Shown one piece after another: positions 42,685 through 52,937 of a stretch of DNA of 64,000 bases. Source of the stretch: Cupriavidus sp. WGlv3 (GTDB taxonomy: Bacteria; Pseudomonadota; Gammaproteobacteria; Burkholderiales; Burkholderiaceae); contig NZ_JALHRX010000001.1 of the NCBI RefSeq assembly GCF_023952475.1, positions 1-64,000 of the forward strand. The letters are read 5' to 3'. The translations under genes and the position numbers were made by a program. The notes under the pieces are model-generated. The model saw only the letters and a program-made list of their open reading frames with translations. It did not search any database and was not told the origin of the DNA. Every line of letters begins with the position of its first letter. The stretch's first letter is position 1.

Positions 42685-44469
42685 TCAACGCTTGCGCGGC
42701 GGCGGCACGTCGGTGCACGTGCCTTCGTAGATCTCGGCCGCCATGCCGATCGACTCGCCCAGCGTCGGGTGCGGATGGATGGTCTTGCCGATATCCACCG
42801 CGTCGGCGCCCATCTCGATCGCCAGGCACACTTCGCTGATCAGGTCGCCGGCGTGCGTGCCGACGATGCCGCCGCCGATCACGCGGTGCGTTTCTTCGTC
42901 GAAGATCAGCTTGGTAAAGCCCTCGTCGCGGCCGTTGGCGATGGCGCGGCCCGAAGCGGCCCACGGGAACACGCCCTTGCTGTACTTGATGCCCTGCGCC
43001 TTGCACTCGTCCTCGGTCAGGCCGGCCCAGGCCACTTCCGGATCGGTAAAGGCTACCGACGGGATCTGCTTGGCATCGAAGAAGGCCTTCTCGCCATGCG
43101 CGGCCTCGGCGGCCACATGGGCTTCGTGCACGGCCTTGTGCGCCAGCATCGGCTGGCCGACGATATCGCCGATCGCGTAGATGTGCGGCACGTTGGTGCG
43201 CATCTGCTTGTCGACGTCGATAAAGCCGCGCTCGGTCACGGCAACGCCGGCCTTCTCGGCGCTGATGCGCTTGCCGTTGGGCGAGCGGCCCACCGACACC
43301 AGCACCAGGTCATAGCGCTGCGCCTCCGCCGGTGCCTGCTCGCCCTCGAACCTGACGTAGATGCCGTCGGGCTTGGCCTCCACCGCGACCGTCTTGGTGT
43401 TCAGCATCACCTTGCCGAAGCGGTCCTTGTTCTTCTTTTCCCAGACCTTGACCAGGTCGCGGTCGGCGCCGTTCATCAGCCCCGGCAGCATTTCAACGAC
43501 ATCGATTTCGGCACCCAGCGTGCTGTACACCGTCGCCATTTCCAGGCCGATGATGCCGCCGCCGATGACGAGCATTTTGTTGGGCACTTCCGGCAGTTCC
43601 AGCGCGCCGGTCGAGTCCACGATGCGCGGGTCTTCCGGGATGAAGGGCAGCTTCACCGCCTGGCTGCCGGCGGCGATAATGGCCTTGTCGAAGCGGATCA
43701 CGGTCTTCTTGCCGGTGCTGCGCTTGCCCTCGCCCTCGGTCAGTTCGACTTCCATGTGGTGCGGATCGAGGAAGTTGCCGATGCCGCGCACCACCTGAAC
43801 CTTGCGCGCCTTGGCCATGCCGGCCAGGCCGCCGGTCAGCTTGCCCACCACCTGGTTCTTGTAGTGGCGCAGGCCGTCCAGGTCGATCTTGGCTTCGCCG
43901 AACAGGATGCCGTGGGCGGCCAGCGCCTTGGCTTCGTCGATCACCGCGGCGTTGTGCAGCAGCGCCTTGGACGGGATGCAGCCCACGTTCAGGCAGACGC
44001 CGCCGAGCGTGCTGTAGCGTTCCACCAGCACGGTGTTCATGCCCAGGTCGGCGGCGCGGAAGGCGGCAGAGTAGCCGCCAGGGCCGGCACCCAGCACCAG
44101 CATCTCGCACTGGATATCGGCACCGCCGGCATGGCTGGCGGCCGCCGGGGCGGGCGCTGCTGCGGGGGCGGGCGCTGCGGCCTGCGCGGGTGCCGGGGCC
44201 GGGGCCTGCGCAGGCGCGGCGGCTGCTCCAGCCTGGGCCTCGATGGTGCAGATCACCGCGCCCTGGCCTACCTTGTCGCCGACCTTGACCTTGACGTCGA
44301 CCACCTTGCCGGCAGCCGACGACGGCACGTCCATGCTGGCCTTGTCGGACTCCAGCACGATCAGGGACTGCTCCACCTCGACCGTGTCGCCGGCCTTGAC
44401 CAGCACCTCGATCACTTCCACCGCGTCGAAATCGCCGATATCCGGCACCTTGACTTCGATCACACTCAT
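42685..44469 (-). CDS. pdhL: Dihydrolipoamide dehydrogenase with N-terminal lipoyl domain (E3)
   Basis: The product has 594 residues, longer than ordinary E3 (about 470) because of a lipoyl domain at residues 1-77, with lipoylation Lys in ESDKASMDV. An Ala/Pro linker follows (about residues 80-115). The E3 part has the FAD motif [14 protein letters not shown], the redox disulfide [13 protein letters not shown], the NAD motif [12 protein letters not shown], and the C-terminal His-Glu dyad near HPHPTLGE. E3 reoxidises dihydrolipoyl groups of pyruvate dehydrogenase. The lipoyl-E3 fusion is known in this genus. It is last in the pdh cluster. Confidence 0.96.
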   Translation of the reverse strand: MSVIEVKVPDIGDFDAVEVIEVLVKAGDTVEVEQSLIVLESDKASMDVPSSAAGKVVDVKVKVGDKVGQGAVICTIEAQAGAAAAPAQAPAPAPAQAAAPAPAAAPAPAAASHAGGADIQCEMLVLGAGPGGYSAAFRAADLGMNTVLVERYSTLGGVCLNVGCIPSKALLHNAAVIDEAKALAAHGILFGEAKIDLDGLRHYKNQVVGKLTGGLAGMAKARKVQVVRGIGNFLDPHHMEVELTEGEGKRSTGKKTVIRFDKAIIAAGSQAVKLPFIPEDPRIVDSTGALELPEVPNKMLVIGGGIIGLEMATVYSTLGAEIDVVEMLPGLMNGADRDLVKVWEKKNKDRFGKVMLNTKTVAVEAKPDGIYVRFEGEQAPAEAQRYDLVLVSVGRSPNGKRISAEKAGVAVTERGFIDVDKQMRTNVPHIYAIGDIVGQPMLAHKAVHEAHVAAEAAHGEKAFFDAKQIPSVAFTDPEVAWAGLTEDECKAQGIKYSKGVFPWAASGRAIANGRDEGFTKLIFDEETHRVIGGGIVGTHAGDLISEVCLAIEMGADAVDIGKTIHPHPTLGESIGMAAEIYEGTCTDVPPPRKR

Positions 44470-44502
44470 ATTTGCTCCTCTATGCGCGCCCGCCTCTCGG
44501 CT

Positions 44503-45162
44503 TCAGGGCGCGCCGTCGTTGTTGGTTGCTGCGTCGCCGGCCGCCGGCTCGCCGTCCGTGGCATCGTCGGCGAGTGCCGCCGCGGCGTCTTCCTGGTGCA
44601 GCCGCACCGTATGCATCTCGATCGGTCCCGACGAACTCTTGTCGAACTCCACGCCGGCATCGACGCCGATGCGCGCGATCTCGCCCGCGCCGAGGTCCGG
44701 CCGGTCATAGACCGCATGCATCGCGCCCAGCGCGTAGTTGCGTCCCGAGCCGATACCCCAGAAGCGGTCGAACGAGAACACCTCGCGGTACGAGTAGACG
44801 CCGAAGATGCCCGCTGGATTGGCGATCAGGCATACGATCTGCGACGACTCGTAGGGATCGTCATCGTCTTCCTTGGTGTTGACGAAATAATCCGTCTTCA
44901 GCTTCTCGTGCACCTTCAGGAAGGTGCGGAACACGTCGTCGCGCGAGCCCAGCCTGCATTCCTCGCCCAGGCCCGCCAGCAGCGTGCGCATGACCGGGAA
45001 GTGCGCGGTCGTCCCGGCCAGCGCGATAAAGCCGTCGCCGACCGGAAAGACCTTCTGGTTGCGCTCATACGCGCGCGACAGCCGCGTATCGCCGAAGGTG
45101 ACCAGCGCGTCCGCCGCGATCGCCACCTCGGCGCCCTTCTTGACGACAACACAGGTAGTCAT
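44503..45162 (-). CDS. HslV/proteasome beta-like Ntn-hydrolase (betaproteobacterial proteasome homologue, BPH-like)
   Basis: The product has 219 residues. After Met removal the chain starts T-T-C-V-V-V-K-K-G. Asp17, Thr21, Gly23 and Thr25 counted from that threonine match HslV (GDGQxTLGNT reads ADALVTFGDT here). The segment GIGSGRNYALGAMHAV matches the HslV GSGGNYALAAARAL region, with VGDGFIALAGTTAH in place of the HslV AGFAGGTAD turn. It has an extra insert (VNTKEDDDDPYESSQ) and an Ala/Asp-rich C-terminal tail of about 30 residues. No HslU-type ATPase is encoded nearby. A separate betaproteobacterial group of such proteins (BPH) has been described as a double-ring particle. It lies between the E2 and E3 genes of pyruvate dehydrogenase. 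Confidence 0.85.
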   Translation of the reverse strand: MTTCVVVKKGAEVAIAADALVTFGDTRLSRAYERNQKVFPVGDGFIALAGTTAHFPVMRTLLAGLGEECRLGSRDDVFRTFLKVHEKLKTDYFVNTKEDDDDPYESSQIVCLIANPAGIFGVYSYREVFSFDRFWGIGSGRNYALGAMHAVYDRPDLGAGEIARIGVDAGVEFDKSSSGPIEMHTVRLHQEDAAAALADDATDGEPAAGDAATNNDGAP

Positions 45163-45221
45163 GGCTCGCTCCTATCGTCAGGCTTGGGCGCACACCGGCA
45201 ATGCCGGTGCGCGCTGCCGAG

Positions 45222-46886
45222 TTAGAGCAGGATACGGCGGAAGTCCGCCAGCAATTGCGCAAAGTACGTGTTGAAGCGTGCGGCCTCGGCACCGTCGATG
45301 ACGCGGTGGTCCCACGACAGCGACAGCGGCAGCGTCAGGCGCGGCGCGAACTGCTTGCCGTCCCACACCGGCTTCTGGAACGACTTGCACACGCCCATGA
45401 TGGCCACTTCCGGCGCATTGATGATCGGCGTGAAGTACGTGCCGCCCAGGCCGCCCAGCGACGAGATCGAGAAGCAACCGCCCTGCATCTGGTCCGGCTT
45501 GAGCTTGCCGTCGCGCGCCAGCTTGGCCAGCTCGCTCATTTCCTGGCTGATTTCCAGCACGCCCTTCTTGTCGGCGTCCTTGATCACCGGCACGACCAGG
45601 CCGTTCGGGGTGTCGGCGGCAAAACCGATGTTGAAGTATTTCTTCAGCACCAGGTTGTCACCGTCGAGCGAGGCATTGAAGTTCGGGAACTTCTTCAGCG
45701 CCGCGACCGTGGCCTTGATCATGAACGCCAGCATGGTCACCTTGATGCCGGACTTCTCGTTTTCCTTGTTCAGCTGCACGCGGAAGGCTTCCAGCTCGGT
45801 GATGTCCGCTTCGTCATGGTTGGTGACGTGCGGGATCATGACCCAGTTGCGGTGCAGGTTGGCGCCGGAAATCTTCTTGATGCGCGACAGGGCCTTGTTT
45901 TCCACCTCGCCGAAGCGGGTGAAATCGACCTTCGGCCACGGCAGCAGGCCAAGCTCGCCACCGCCGCCGCCAGCCGCGGCCGCCTGCGCAGGCGCGGCAG
46001 CCTGGCCAGTCATCACGCCCTTGACGTAGTGCTGCACGTCCTGCTGGGTGATGCGGCCCTTGGGGCCGGTGCCGGCCACGCGCGACACGTCGACGCCCAG
46101 CTCGCGCGCGAACTTGCGCACCGAGGGGCTGGCATGGGCGGCCTTGCCGCTTACGCCAGCGACGGCCGGCGCGGCGGCAGGCGCTGCTGCCGGAGCGGGG
46201 GCAGCCGCGGGCGCGGGTGCCGGTGCGGGCGCGCTGGCTGCGGCCGGGGCCGCCGCGGCAGCCGGAGCCGGTGCGGCGGCCGCGCCGGCGGCGCCTTCCA
46301 GGATCAGCAGCAGCGTGCCTTCGGACACGTTGTCGCCGACCTTGACCTTGACTTCCTTGACCACGCCGCCCTGCGGCGAGGGCACGTCCATGGTGGCCTT
46401 GTCGGATTCCAGCGTCACCAGCGCGTCTTCGGCGTTGATGGTATCGCCCGGCTTGACGTGGACTTCGATGACCGGCACGGCATCGTAGTCGCCGATATCG
46501 GGTACCTTGACCTCGATGGTGCCGCCACCGCTGGCGGCAGGCGCAGCCGCGGGAGCCGCTGCCGGTGCGGGAGCGGGCGCAGGTGCCGGGGCGGCGGGCG
46601 CCGGAGCGGGCGCGGCGGCGGCAGGCGGTGCCGCGGAGGCCTCGTTCGCCGCTTCCAGCATCACCAGCACCGAGCCTTCGGACACGTTGTCGCCCACCTT
46701 GATGCGGACGTCCTTGACCACGCCGGCCTGCGGCGAGGGCACGTCCATGGTGGCCTTGTCCGATTCCAGCGTCACCAGCGCGTCTTCCGCGTTGATGCTG
46801 TCGCCGGGTTTCACATGCACTTCGATGACGGGGACGGCGTCATAGTCGCCGATATCCGGCACCTTGATTTCAATTGCTTGACTCAT
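45222..46886 (-). CDS. pdhB: Dihydrolipoamide acetyltransferase (E2 of pyruvate dehydrogenase)
   Basis: The product has 554 residues. Two lipoyl domains (about residues 3-80 and 122-199) each contain the lipoyl-lysine turn [12 protein letters not shown]. Long Ala/Pro linkers separate them. A peripheral subunit-binding domain follows near residue 255 ([20 protein letters not shown], then [12 protein letters not shown]). The catalytic core starts near residue 320, with the active-site motif [17 protein letters not shown] close to the C-terminus. It forms the core of the complex and transfers acetyl to CoA. It lies 166 bases after aceE and 59 before the HslV-like gene. Confidence 0.96.
   Translation of the reverse strand: MSQAIEIKVPDIGDYDAVPVIEVHVKPGDSINAEDALVTLESDKATMDVPSPQAGVVKDVRIKVGDNVSEGSVLVMLEAANEASAAPPAAAAPAPAPAAPAPAPAPAPAAAPAAAPAASGGGTIEVKVPDIGDYDAVPVIEVHVKPGDTINAEDALVTLESDKATMDVPSPQGGVVKEVKVKVGDNVSEGTLLLILEGAAGAAAAPAPAAAAAPAAASAPAPAPAPAAAPAPAAAPAAAPAVAGVSGKAAHASPSVRKFARELGVDVSRVAGTGPKGRITQQDVQHYVKGVMTGQAAAPAQAAAAGGGGGELGLLPWPKVDFTRFGEVENKALSRIKKISGANLHRNWVMIPHVTNHDEADITELEAFRVQLNKENEKSGIKVTMLAFMIKATVAALKKFPNFNASLDGDNLVLKKYFNIGFAADTPNGLVVPVIKDADKKGVLEISQEMSELAKLARDGKLKPDQMQGGCFSISSLGGLGGTYFTPIINAPEVAIMGVCKSFQKPVWDGKQFAPRLTLPLSLSWDHRVIDGAEAARFNTYFAQLLADFRRILL
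46375..46870 (-). repeat. Direct repeat encoding the two lipoyl domains of pdhB
   Basis: About 140 bases at 46375-46513 and 46732-46870 are nearly the same, differing mostly at third positions and a few codons. They encode the two lipoyl domains. The near-identity suggests a recent duplication or ongoing gene conversion within the gene. Confidence 0.75.
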
Positions 46887-47052
46887 TCAGTGTCTCCTGA
46901 GCAGGCCGGCACGCGCGACATCCGCAAGCGGCGAGATTACCTTCGCCGCCCGCTTCTGTCACGCCGCCATGCCGCAAGGCGCCATCGGGACTGTGCCGGG
47001 GCGCCCGCGGCACGGCGCTGCCGTACTGCGGGGGTGGGTGCAGGCTGCCGGA

Positions 47053-49740
47053 TCAGACCGACATCGGGTTAGGCTTGTTCGGGTCGAGGTTGTACTTCTT
47101 GATGGCCTCGGCGACCTTGTCGCGGCCGATCGCGCCCTCGTCGGCCAGCGCCTTGAGCGCGGCCAGCGTGACCCAGTAGCGGTCCACTTCGAAGAAGTGG
47201 CGCAGCTTCTCGCGCGTGTCCGAGCGGCCGAAGCCGTCGGTGCCCAGCACCACGTAGCGGCGCGGCACATACGGACGGATCTGTTCGGCGAAGGTGCGCA
47301 CGTAGTCGGTCGAGGCAATCACCGGGCCGCGCGCCGACTTCAGCTTCTGCGTGACAAAGGCTTCGCGCTGGGTCTCGGCCGGGTGCAGCAGGTTGTAGCG
47401 CTCGGCGGCCTGGCCGTCGCGCGCCAGCTCGGTGAAGCTCGGGCAGCCCCACAGGTCGGACTCGACGCCCCAGTCCTTCTTCAGCAACTCGGCGGCGGCG
47501 ATCACCTCGCGGAAGATCGTGCCCGAGCCCAGCAGCTGCACGCGCGGCGCGTTGCTGTTCTCGACGCCCTTGCGGAACTGGTACATGCCCTTGACGATGT
47601 CCTGCTCTACGCCAGCCGGCATTTCCGGATGCTCGTAGTTCTCGTTCATCACCGTCAGGTAGTAGTAGACGTCTTCCTGCTCGGCATACATGCGGCGCAG
47701 GCCGTCCTGCATGATCACCGCCAGCTCGTACTGGAAGGTCGGGTCATACGAGATGCAGTTGGGGATGACGGCGTGGAACACGTGCGAATGGCCGTCTTCA
47801 TGCTGCAGGCCTTCGCCGTTCAGCGTGGTGCGGCCGGCGGTGCCGCCCAGCAGGAAGCCGCGCGAGCGCATGTCGGCGGCGGCCCAGCACAGGTCGCCGA
47901 TACGCTGGATGCCGAACATCGAGTAGTAGATGTAGAACGGGATCATCTGCACGCCGTGGGTCGAGTACGACGTGGCGGCGGCGATCCAGTCGCACATGGC
48001 GCCGGCTTCGTTGATGCCTTCCTGCAGCACCTGGCCAGTCTGCGATTCCTTGTAGAACATCAGCTGGTCATGGTCTTCCGGCACGTACTTCTGGCCTTCC
48101 TGGTTCCAGATGCCGACCTGGCGGAACAGGCCTTCCATGCCGAAGGTGCGCGACTCGTCCGGCACGATGGGCACTACGTGCTTGCCGATCTGCTTGTCCT
48201 TCAGCAGCGTGTTCAGGATCCGCACGAAGGCCATGGTGGTGGACACTTCGCGGCCTTCGCCGGTGGCCTTGAGCAGGGCTTCGAACGCCTTCAGCTCGGG
48301 CACCTGCAGCGCTTCGGCCTTCTGCCGGCGCGCCGGCAGGTAGCCGCCCAGGTTCATGCGCGCCTGGCGCATGTATTCCAGTTCCTTCGAGCCTTCCTCG
48401 AAGGTGATGTACGGCACGTCTTCCAGCTTGTCGTCGGCAACCGGCAGGTTGAACTGGTCGCGGAACTTGCGGATCGCGTCGACCGGCATCTTCTTCTGCT
48501 GGTGCGCGACGTTCATGGCCTGGCCGGCGTCGCCCATGCCATAGCCCTTGATGGTCTTGGCCAGGATCAGCGTGGGCTGGCCCTTGTGCTCGCTGGCGGC
48601 CTTGTAGGCGGCGTAGATCTTGTGCGGGTCGTGGCCGCCGCGGTTCAGGCGCCAGATGTCCTCGTCGGACCAATCGGCGACCATCGCCTTCAGCTCAGGG
48701 GTGTTGAAGAAGTGCTCGCGCACGTAGGCGCCGTCCTTGGCCTTCATGGTCTGGTACTCGCCGTCCACGCATTCCATCATGCGCTTCATCAGCAGGCCCT
48801 TGGTGTCGCGCGCCAGCAGCGCGTCCCACTTGCTGCCCCACACCACCTTGATCACGTTCCAGCCGGCGCCGCGGAACTCGGACTCCAGTTCCTGGATGAT
48901 CTTGCCGTTGCCGCGCACCGGGCCGTCCAGGCGCTGCAGGTTGCAGTTGATGACGAAGACCAGGTTGTCGAGCTTCTCGCGGCCGGCCATGCCGATCGCG
49001 CCCAGCGATTCCGGCTCGTCGGTCTCGCCGTCGCCCAGGAAGGCCCAGACCTTGCGGTCGCCGGCCTTGGCCAGGCCGCGGCTGTCCAGGTACTTCATGA
49101 AGCGGGCCTGGTAGATGGCCATGATCGGGCCGAGGCCCATCGACACCGTCGGGAACTGCCAGAAATCCGGCATCAGCCACGGGTGCGGGTACGACGAGAT
49201 GCCCTTGCCGTCGACTTCCTGGCGGAAGTTATCGAGCTGGTCGGGCGTCAGGCGGCCCAGCAGGAAGGCGCGCGAGTACACGCCCGGCGCCGAGTGGCCC
49301 TGCACGAAGACCAGGTCGCCACCGCTCTGTTCCGACGGGGCGCGCCAGAAGTGGTTGTAGCCGACGTCGTACAGCGTGGCCGCCGAGGCAAACGACGAGA
49401 TATGGCCGCCGACGTTGGTGTGCTTGTTGGCGCGCAGCACCATTGCCATGGCGTTCCAGCGGGTGTACGAGCGGATCCGGTGCTCGATGTCCTGGTCGCC
49501 GGGGATGCGGGCCTGCTGCTCGACCGGGATGGTGTTGATGTACTGGGTCTCGGCGTGGAACGGCTGGGTCACGCCGTTCACGCGTGCGTATTCGATCTGC
49601 TTGTCGATCAGGAAGGCGGCGCGCGCCGGGCCTTCCGCGGCCAGCACGCCCTGCAGGGCGTCGAGCCATTCATGGGTTTCCTGGGGATCGGCGTCGTTGG
49701 CGCTCGAGGCGCCGAGGATCTGCTCTGGTACGGCGGACAT
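47053..49740 (-). CDS. aceE: Pyruvate dehydrogenase E1 component (homodimeric AceE type)
   Basis: The product has 895 residues, the usual length. It decarboxylates pyruvate using thiamine diphosphate and acetylates E2. The start MSAVPEQILGAS has CAGGAGA upstream; the open frame extends to 49920 without support. The family is recognised by VGGHISSFASAATLYDVGYNHF near residue 100, the ThDP motif GDGETDEPES near residue 230 (Mg site, with the paired N in VFVINCN), and GYGMGDAGQAMNVAHQ. The gene order aceE, pdhB, HslV-like, pdhL matches the C. necator cluster called pdhA1-pdhB-(unnamed)-pdhL. Confidence 0.96.
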   Translation of the reverse strand: MSAVPEQILGASSANDADPQETHEWLDALQGVLAAEGPARAAFLIDKQIEYARVNGVTQPFHAETQYINTIPVEQQARIPGDQDIEHRIRSYTRWNAMAMVLRANKHTNVGGHISSFASAATLYDVGYNHFWRAPSEQSGGDLVFVQGHSAPGVYSRAFLLGRLTPDQLDNFRQEVDGKGISSYPHPWLMPDFWQFPTVSMGLGPIMAIYQARFMKYLDSRGLAKAGDRKVWAFLGDGETDEPESLGAIGMAGREKLDNLVFVINCNLQRLDGPVRGNGKIIQELESEFRGAGWNVIKVVWGSKWDALLARDTKGLLMKRMMECVDGEYQTMKAKDGAYVREHFFNTPELKAMVADWSDEDIWRLNRGGHDPHKIYAAYKAASEHKGQPTLILAKTIKGYGMGDAGQAMNVAHQQKKMPVDAIRKFRDQFNLPVADDKLEDVPYITFEEGSKELEYMRQARMNLGGYLPARRQKAEALQVPELKAFEALLKATGEGREVSTTMAFVRILNTLLKDKQIGKHVVPIVPDESRTFGMEGLFRQVGIWNQEGQKYVPEDHDQLMFYKESQTGQVLQEGINEAGAMCDWIAAATSYSTHGVQMIPFYIYYSMFGIQRIGDLCWAAADMRSRGFLLGGTAGRTTLNGEGLQHEDGHSHVFHAVIPNCISYDPTFQYELAVIMQDGLRRMYAEQEDVYYYLTVMNENYEHPEMPAGVEQDIVKGMYQFRKGVENSNAPRVQLLGSGTIFREVIAAAELLKKDWGVESDLWGCPSFTELARDGQAAERYNLLHPAETQREAFVTQKLKSARGPVIASTDYVRTFAEQIRPYVPRRYVVLGTDGFGRSDTREKLRHFFEVDRYWVTLAALKALADEGAIGRDKVAEAIKKYNLDPNKPNPMSV

Positions 49741-50165
49741 GACTGTCTCCTGGGTGAATTCTTGGCTTCCGCGTCCGCGCTGGCAGCGCCGGACACGACT
49801 CAACGTATGACTCGCACCGACTTGCGGAGGATCGGCGCCATTGCCGCCTTGCATCGGGGCCGCCGCCGGGAAACCTGTTCCGGTTTCTCCGCGCGGCAGA
49901 CGCATGGCTACCGCCCGCATTCTTGGGTCGGACCGATTCTATGGAAGCCCAATGTCGAGCACAAGGGAAATTTTCAAATTGCGATATCGTTTTTTATAAT
50001 GTGGAATTATGCGGCAGCGCACCAAGAAGCACCGTTGAACCCGCATGCCGCGTGCCTTCACCCTGCCGCCGCCGGCACGCGGCGCCGGGATTTCATTGGC
50101 GCTTTCCCCAAGCGACGCACCGCAATAATCTCGGTACACTGGTCGGTCAGCCGTCAATCCCTCCC
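49741..50165. promoter_or_regulatory. Divergent control region between aceE and the sensor-kinase gene
   Basis: The 425-base spacer holds an AT-rich block at 49965-50025. On the plus strand TATAAT (49995-50000) follows TTTCAA (49972-49977) by 17 bases. The same block contains ATAAT-GTGGA-ATTAT as a small dyad and GAAATTTTC. Either gene could use it; the pdh promoter is likely within it as well. The flanks at 49750-49960 and 50030-50160 hold no gene I can support. Confidence 0.5.
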
Positions 50166-52778
50166 ATGCCGTTTTCCAACCGCCTCGATCGTCTTTTCCG
50201 CAGCCTGCGTGCCGCCATGCTTCCCTCCGATGCGTCGGGTACAGCCAAGGCCGCCGGCGGCGAGTCCGCGCATGTCCCGCATGCGCCTTCCGCAGCGGCC
50301 GGCCTGGGGCCGATCGAGGCGCTGGGACCGGACGACGGCGTCCCGGTGGCGCCGCCGCGCGGCCTGTGGTGGCTGCGCTGGCGCAACCTGGTCGCCACCA
50401 GCTGGTTCATGTTCATCCCGCTGGTTGCCATTGTGCTCTTCACCGTGGCCATGGGCGTGATCCTGTGGTCGCTGCACGAGACCGAACGCCAGCAGCAGCG
50501 CGACGCGCTGTACCGCGACGCGGCCTGGGCGCAGCAGCGCGTGCGCCTGTCGCTGCTGAGCAACCAGGACCAGCTGGCCTCGCTCGCGCGCGACATCGCC
50601 GCCGCTCAGCTGGAGCAAGGCGCCTACCGCACCGCGGCGCAGGAAATCCTGCGCGAGAACCCCGAGATCGTCTTCATCAACTGGCTCGACGCCACCAAGC
50701 GCGGGCGCTGGTCGCTGCCCTCGACCTCCGAGTTCGCCAGCCGCCTGCGCGAGAACCAGGACCAGCCGCTCGAGCCCGAAGTGCTCGACACCTTCGACGC
50801 CGCGCGCGAGACCCAGCGCGTGGTCTACTCGCGCCCGCTGGTCAACGAACGCGGCGACAGCTTCATGCTGATGGAAGTGCCGATCGTGCGCGACAACGAG
50901 TTCCTCGGCACGCTGGGTGCGCTGTATTCGATCAACGGCATCCTGACCCACCTGCTGCCGCCCGAGCTGACCGAGCGCTACCGCTTCTCGCTGATCGACA
51001 AGAACAACCAGACCCGCGCCAGCACCTCGCTGCGGCCAGTGCCGGGCAACGCGCTGTCGTACGAGGTGCTGCTCGACCCGCCGGGCCATTCGCTGTCGCT
51101 GCGCGCCGATGCCTATCCGCCGGCATCGAACCTGCCCAACAACATGCTGCTGTGGCTGGTGGTGGGGCTGTCCTGCTTCCTGCTGTGGAGCCTGTGGAGC
51201 ATGTGGCGGCACACCAGCCGCCGCTCCGAGGCGCAGCGCGCGCTGCTGGCCGAGACCTCGTTCCGGCGCGCGATGGAAAACTCGATGCTGATCGGCCTGC
51301 GCGCACTCGACCTGAACGGCCGCATTACCTACGTCAACCCGGCGTTCTGCCGCATGACCGGCTGGCAGGAAAACGACCTGGTCGGGCGCCTGCCGCCCTT
51401 CCCCTACTGGCCGCCCAACGACCAGCAGGAGATGCAGAAGCAGATCGACCTGACGCTGCAGGGCAAGTCGCCCGCCGGCGGCTACGAGATGCGCGTGATG
51501 CGCCGCGACGGCAGCAGCTTCTATGCCCGCATGTATGTGTCGCCGCTGGTCGACAGCCGCGGCCGCCATACCGGCTGGATGAGCTCGATGACGGACATCA
51601 CCGAGCCCAAGCGCGCGCGCGAGGAACTGGCCGCCGCGCACGACCGCTTCACCACCGTGCTGGAAAGCCTGGACGCCGCGGTGTCGGTGCTGGCCACCGA
51701 CAAGGCCGAGCTGCTGTTCGCCAACCGCTATTACCGCCAGCTGTTCGGCTGGGAGGCCGAGGGCCACGTCAAGCTGGCCGGCGACGAGCTCGACAAGGAC
51801 CAGGTCTCCAGCGACAACACCGACTATGTCGATGCCTATGCCGGCCTGCCGGCATCGGAGCTGATGCCGTACGCGTCGGATGCGCGCGAGGTGTTCGTGC
51901 CCGACATGCAGAAATGGTTCGAAGTGCGCCGCCGCTATATCCAGTGGGTCGACGGCCACCTGGCGCAGATGCAGATCGCCACCGACATCACCGTGCGCAA
52001 GGCCGCCGAGGAAATGGCGCGCCAGCATGAAGAGCGCCTGCAGTTCACCAGCCGCCTGACCACCATGGGCGAGATGGCATCGTCGCTGGCGCACGAGCTG
52101 AACCAGCCGCTGGCGGCGATCAACAACTACTGCATGGGCGCGGTGGCGCGGCTGCATTCGGGGCGCAGCACGCCCGAGGACCTGATCCCGGTGCTGGAGA
52201 AGACCTCGGCGCAGGCGGTGCGGGCCGGCACCATCATCAGCCGCATCCGCGGCTTCGTGAAGCGCAGCCAGCCGCAGCGGCGCGAGGCCGCGCTGCACGA
52301 CATCGTCGCCGACGCGGTGGGCCTGGCCGACCTGGAGGCCACGCGCCGCCGCGTCACCATCCTGACCCGGCTGCCGGCGCCGCCGCTGACGGTCTATGTC
52401 GATCCGGTGCTGATCGAACAGGTGCTGGTGAACCTGCTCAAGAACGCGGTCGAGGCCATGGCCGGGCTGCCGGCGATACGCGCCGGCGGCGTGGTGCGGC
52501 TGCACGCGCGGGTCGAGTCCGGCGAGATCGGCGACAACGTCCATATCGACGTGATCGACCAGGGCCCGGGCGTCGACGAAGCCACCAAGGAGCGGCTGTT
52601 CGAGCCCTTCTTCAGCACCAAGTCCGACGGCATGGGCATGGGGCTGAACATCTGCCGCTCGATCATCGAATCGCACCAGGGCCGGCTGTGGGTCGAGAAC
52701 AATGTCGACGGCATTGGCTGTACATTCAAGATCATGCTGCCGCTGCAGTCGGCGCTGGCCGAAACCCTGGCCGAATAA
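50166..52778 (+). CDS. Membrane-bound PAS sensor histidine kinase (FixL-like)
   Basis: The product has 870 residues. Two transmembrane segments (about 76-102 and 324-345) enclose a periplasmic sensor domain of about 220 residues. Two PAS domains follow (about 365-470 and 485-605, the first with RITYVNPAFCRMTGW). The kinase core has the phospho-acceptor His643 in LAHELNQPLAAINNY, the N-box NLLKNAVEA, and the G-boxes DQGPGVDEA and GMGMGL. The start MPFSNRLDRLF lacks a strong ribosome site. It pairs with the response-regulator gene 159 bases downstream. The signal is unknown; divergence from aceE makes a pyruvate- or redox-linked role possible. Confidence 0.92.
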   Translation: MPFSNRLDRLFRSLRAAMLPSDASGTAKAAGGESAHVPHAPSAAAGLGPIEALGPDDGVPVAPPRGLWWLRWRNLVATSWFMFIPLVAIVLFTVAMGVILWSLHETERQQQRDALYRDAAWAQQRVRLSLLSNQDQLASLARDIAAAQLEQGAYRTAAQEILRENPEIVFINWLDATKRGRWSLPSTSEFASRLRENQDQPLEPEVLDTFDAARETQRVVYSRPLVNERGDSFMLMEVPIVRDNEFLGTLGALYSINGILTHLLPPELTERYRFSLIDKNNQTRASTSLRPVPGNALSYEVLLDPPGHSLSLRADAYPPASNLPNNMLLWLVVGLSCFLLWSLWSMWRHTSRRSEAQRALLAETSFRRAMENSMLIGLRALDLNGRITYVNPAFCRMTGWQENDLVGRLPPFPYWPPNDQQEMQKQIDLTLQGKSPAGGYEMRVMRRDGSSFYARMYVSPLVDSRGRHTGWMSSMTDITEPKRAREELAAAHDRFTTVLESLDAAVSVLATDKAELLFANRYYRQLFGWEAEGHVKLAGDELDKDQVSSDNTDYVDAYAGLPASELMPYASDAREVFVPDMQKWFEVRRRYIQWVDGHLAQMQIATDITVRKAAEEMARQHEERLQFTSRLTTMGEMASSLAHELNQPLAAINNYCMGAVARLHSGRSTPEDLIPVLEKTSAQAVRAGTIISRIRGFVKRSQPQRREAALHDIVADAVGLADLEATRRRVTILTRLPAPPLTVYVDPVLIEQVLVNLLKNAVEAMAGLPAIRAGGVVRLHARVESGEIGDNVHIDVIDQGPGVDEATKERLFEPFFSTKSDGMGMGLNICRSIIESHQGRLWVENNVDGIGCTFKIMLPLQSALAETLAE

Positions 52779-52937
52779 CCAGAGCCCGCGCATGCGGGCC
52801 GCGCGCACCCTTGCGCATCATCGACTGCCCGATGCCGGCCGCGCCGCTTCCCCTCCGACGTGGGGGGCCTGTCTCGCCACAGAGGGCCGCTGCCGGTTAC
52901 ACTTCGCAGCAATGAATTGTTGTCCCGAGGAGACTAC

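Noticed and set aside
42334..45225. A 963-codon plus-strand open frame opposite pdhL and the HslV-like gene
   Set aside because: It passes through the phaP1 terminator and is antisense to genes with clear motifs. Composition is that of a shadow frame.
46147..46667. Low-complexity GC-rich repeats resembling a CRISPR or satellite array
   Set aside because: They encode the Ala/Pro linkers between the lipoyl domains of E2 and lack regular repeat-spacer structure.
46969..50460. A plus-strand open frame of more than 1,100 codons opposite aceE
   Set aside because: It is antisense to AceE, whose catalytic motifs are intact, and lacks a ribosome site or recognisable domain.
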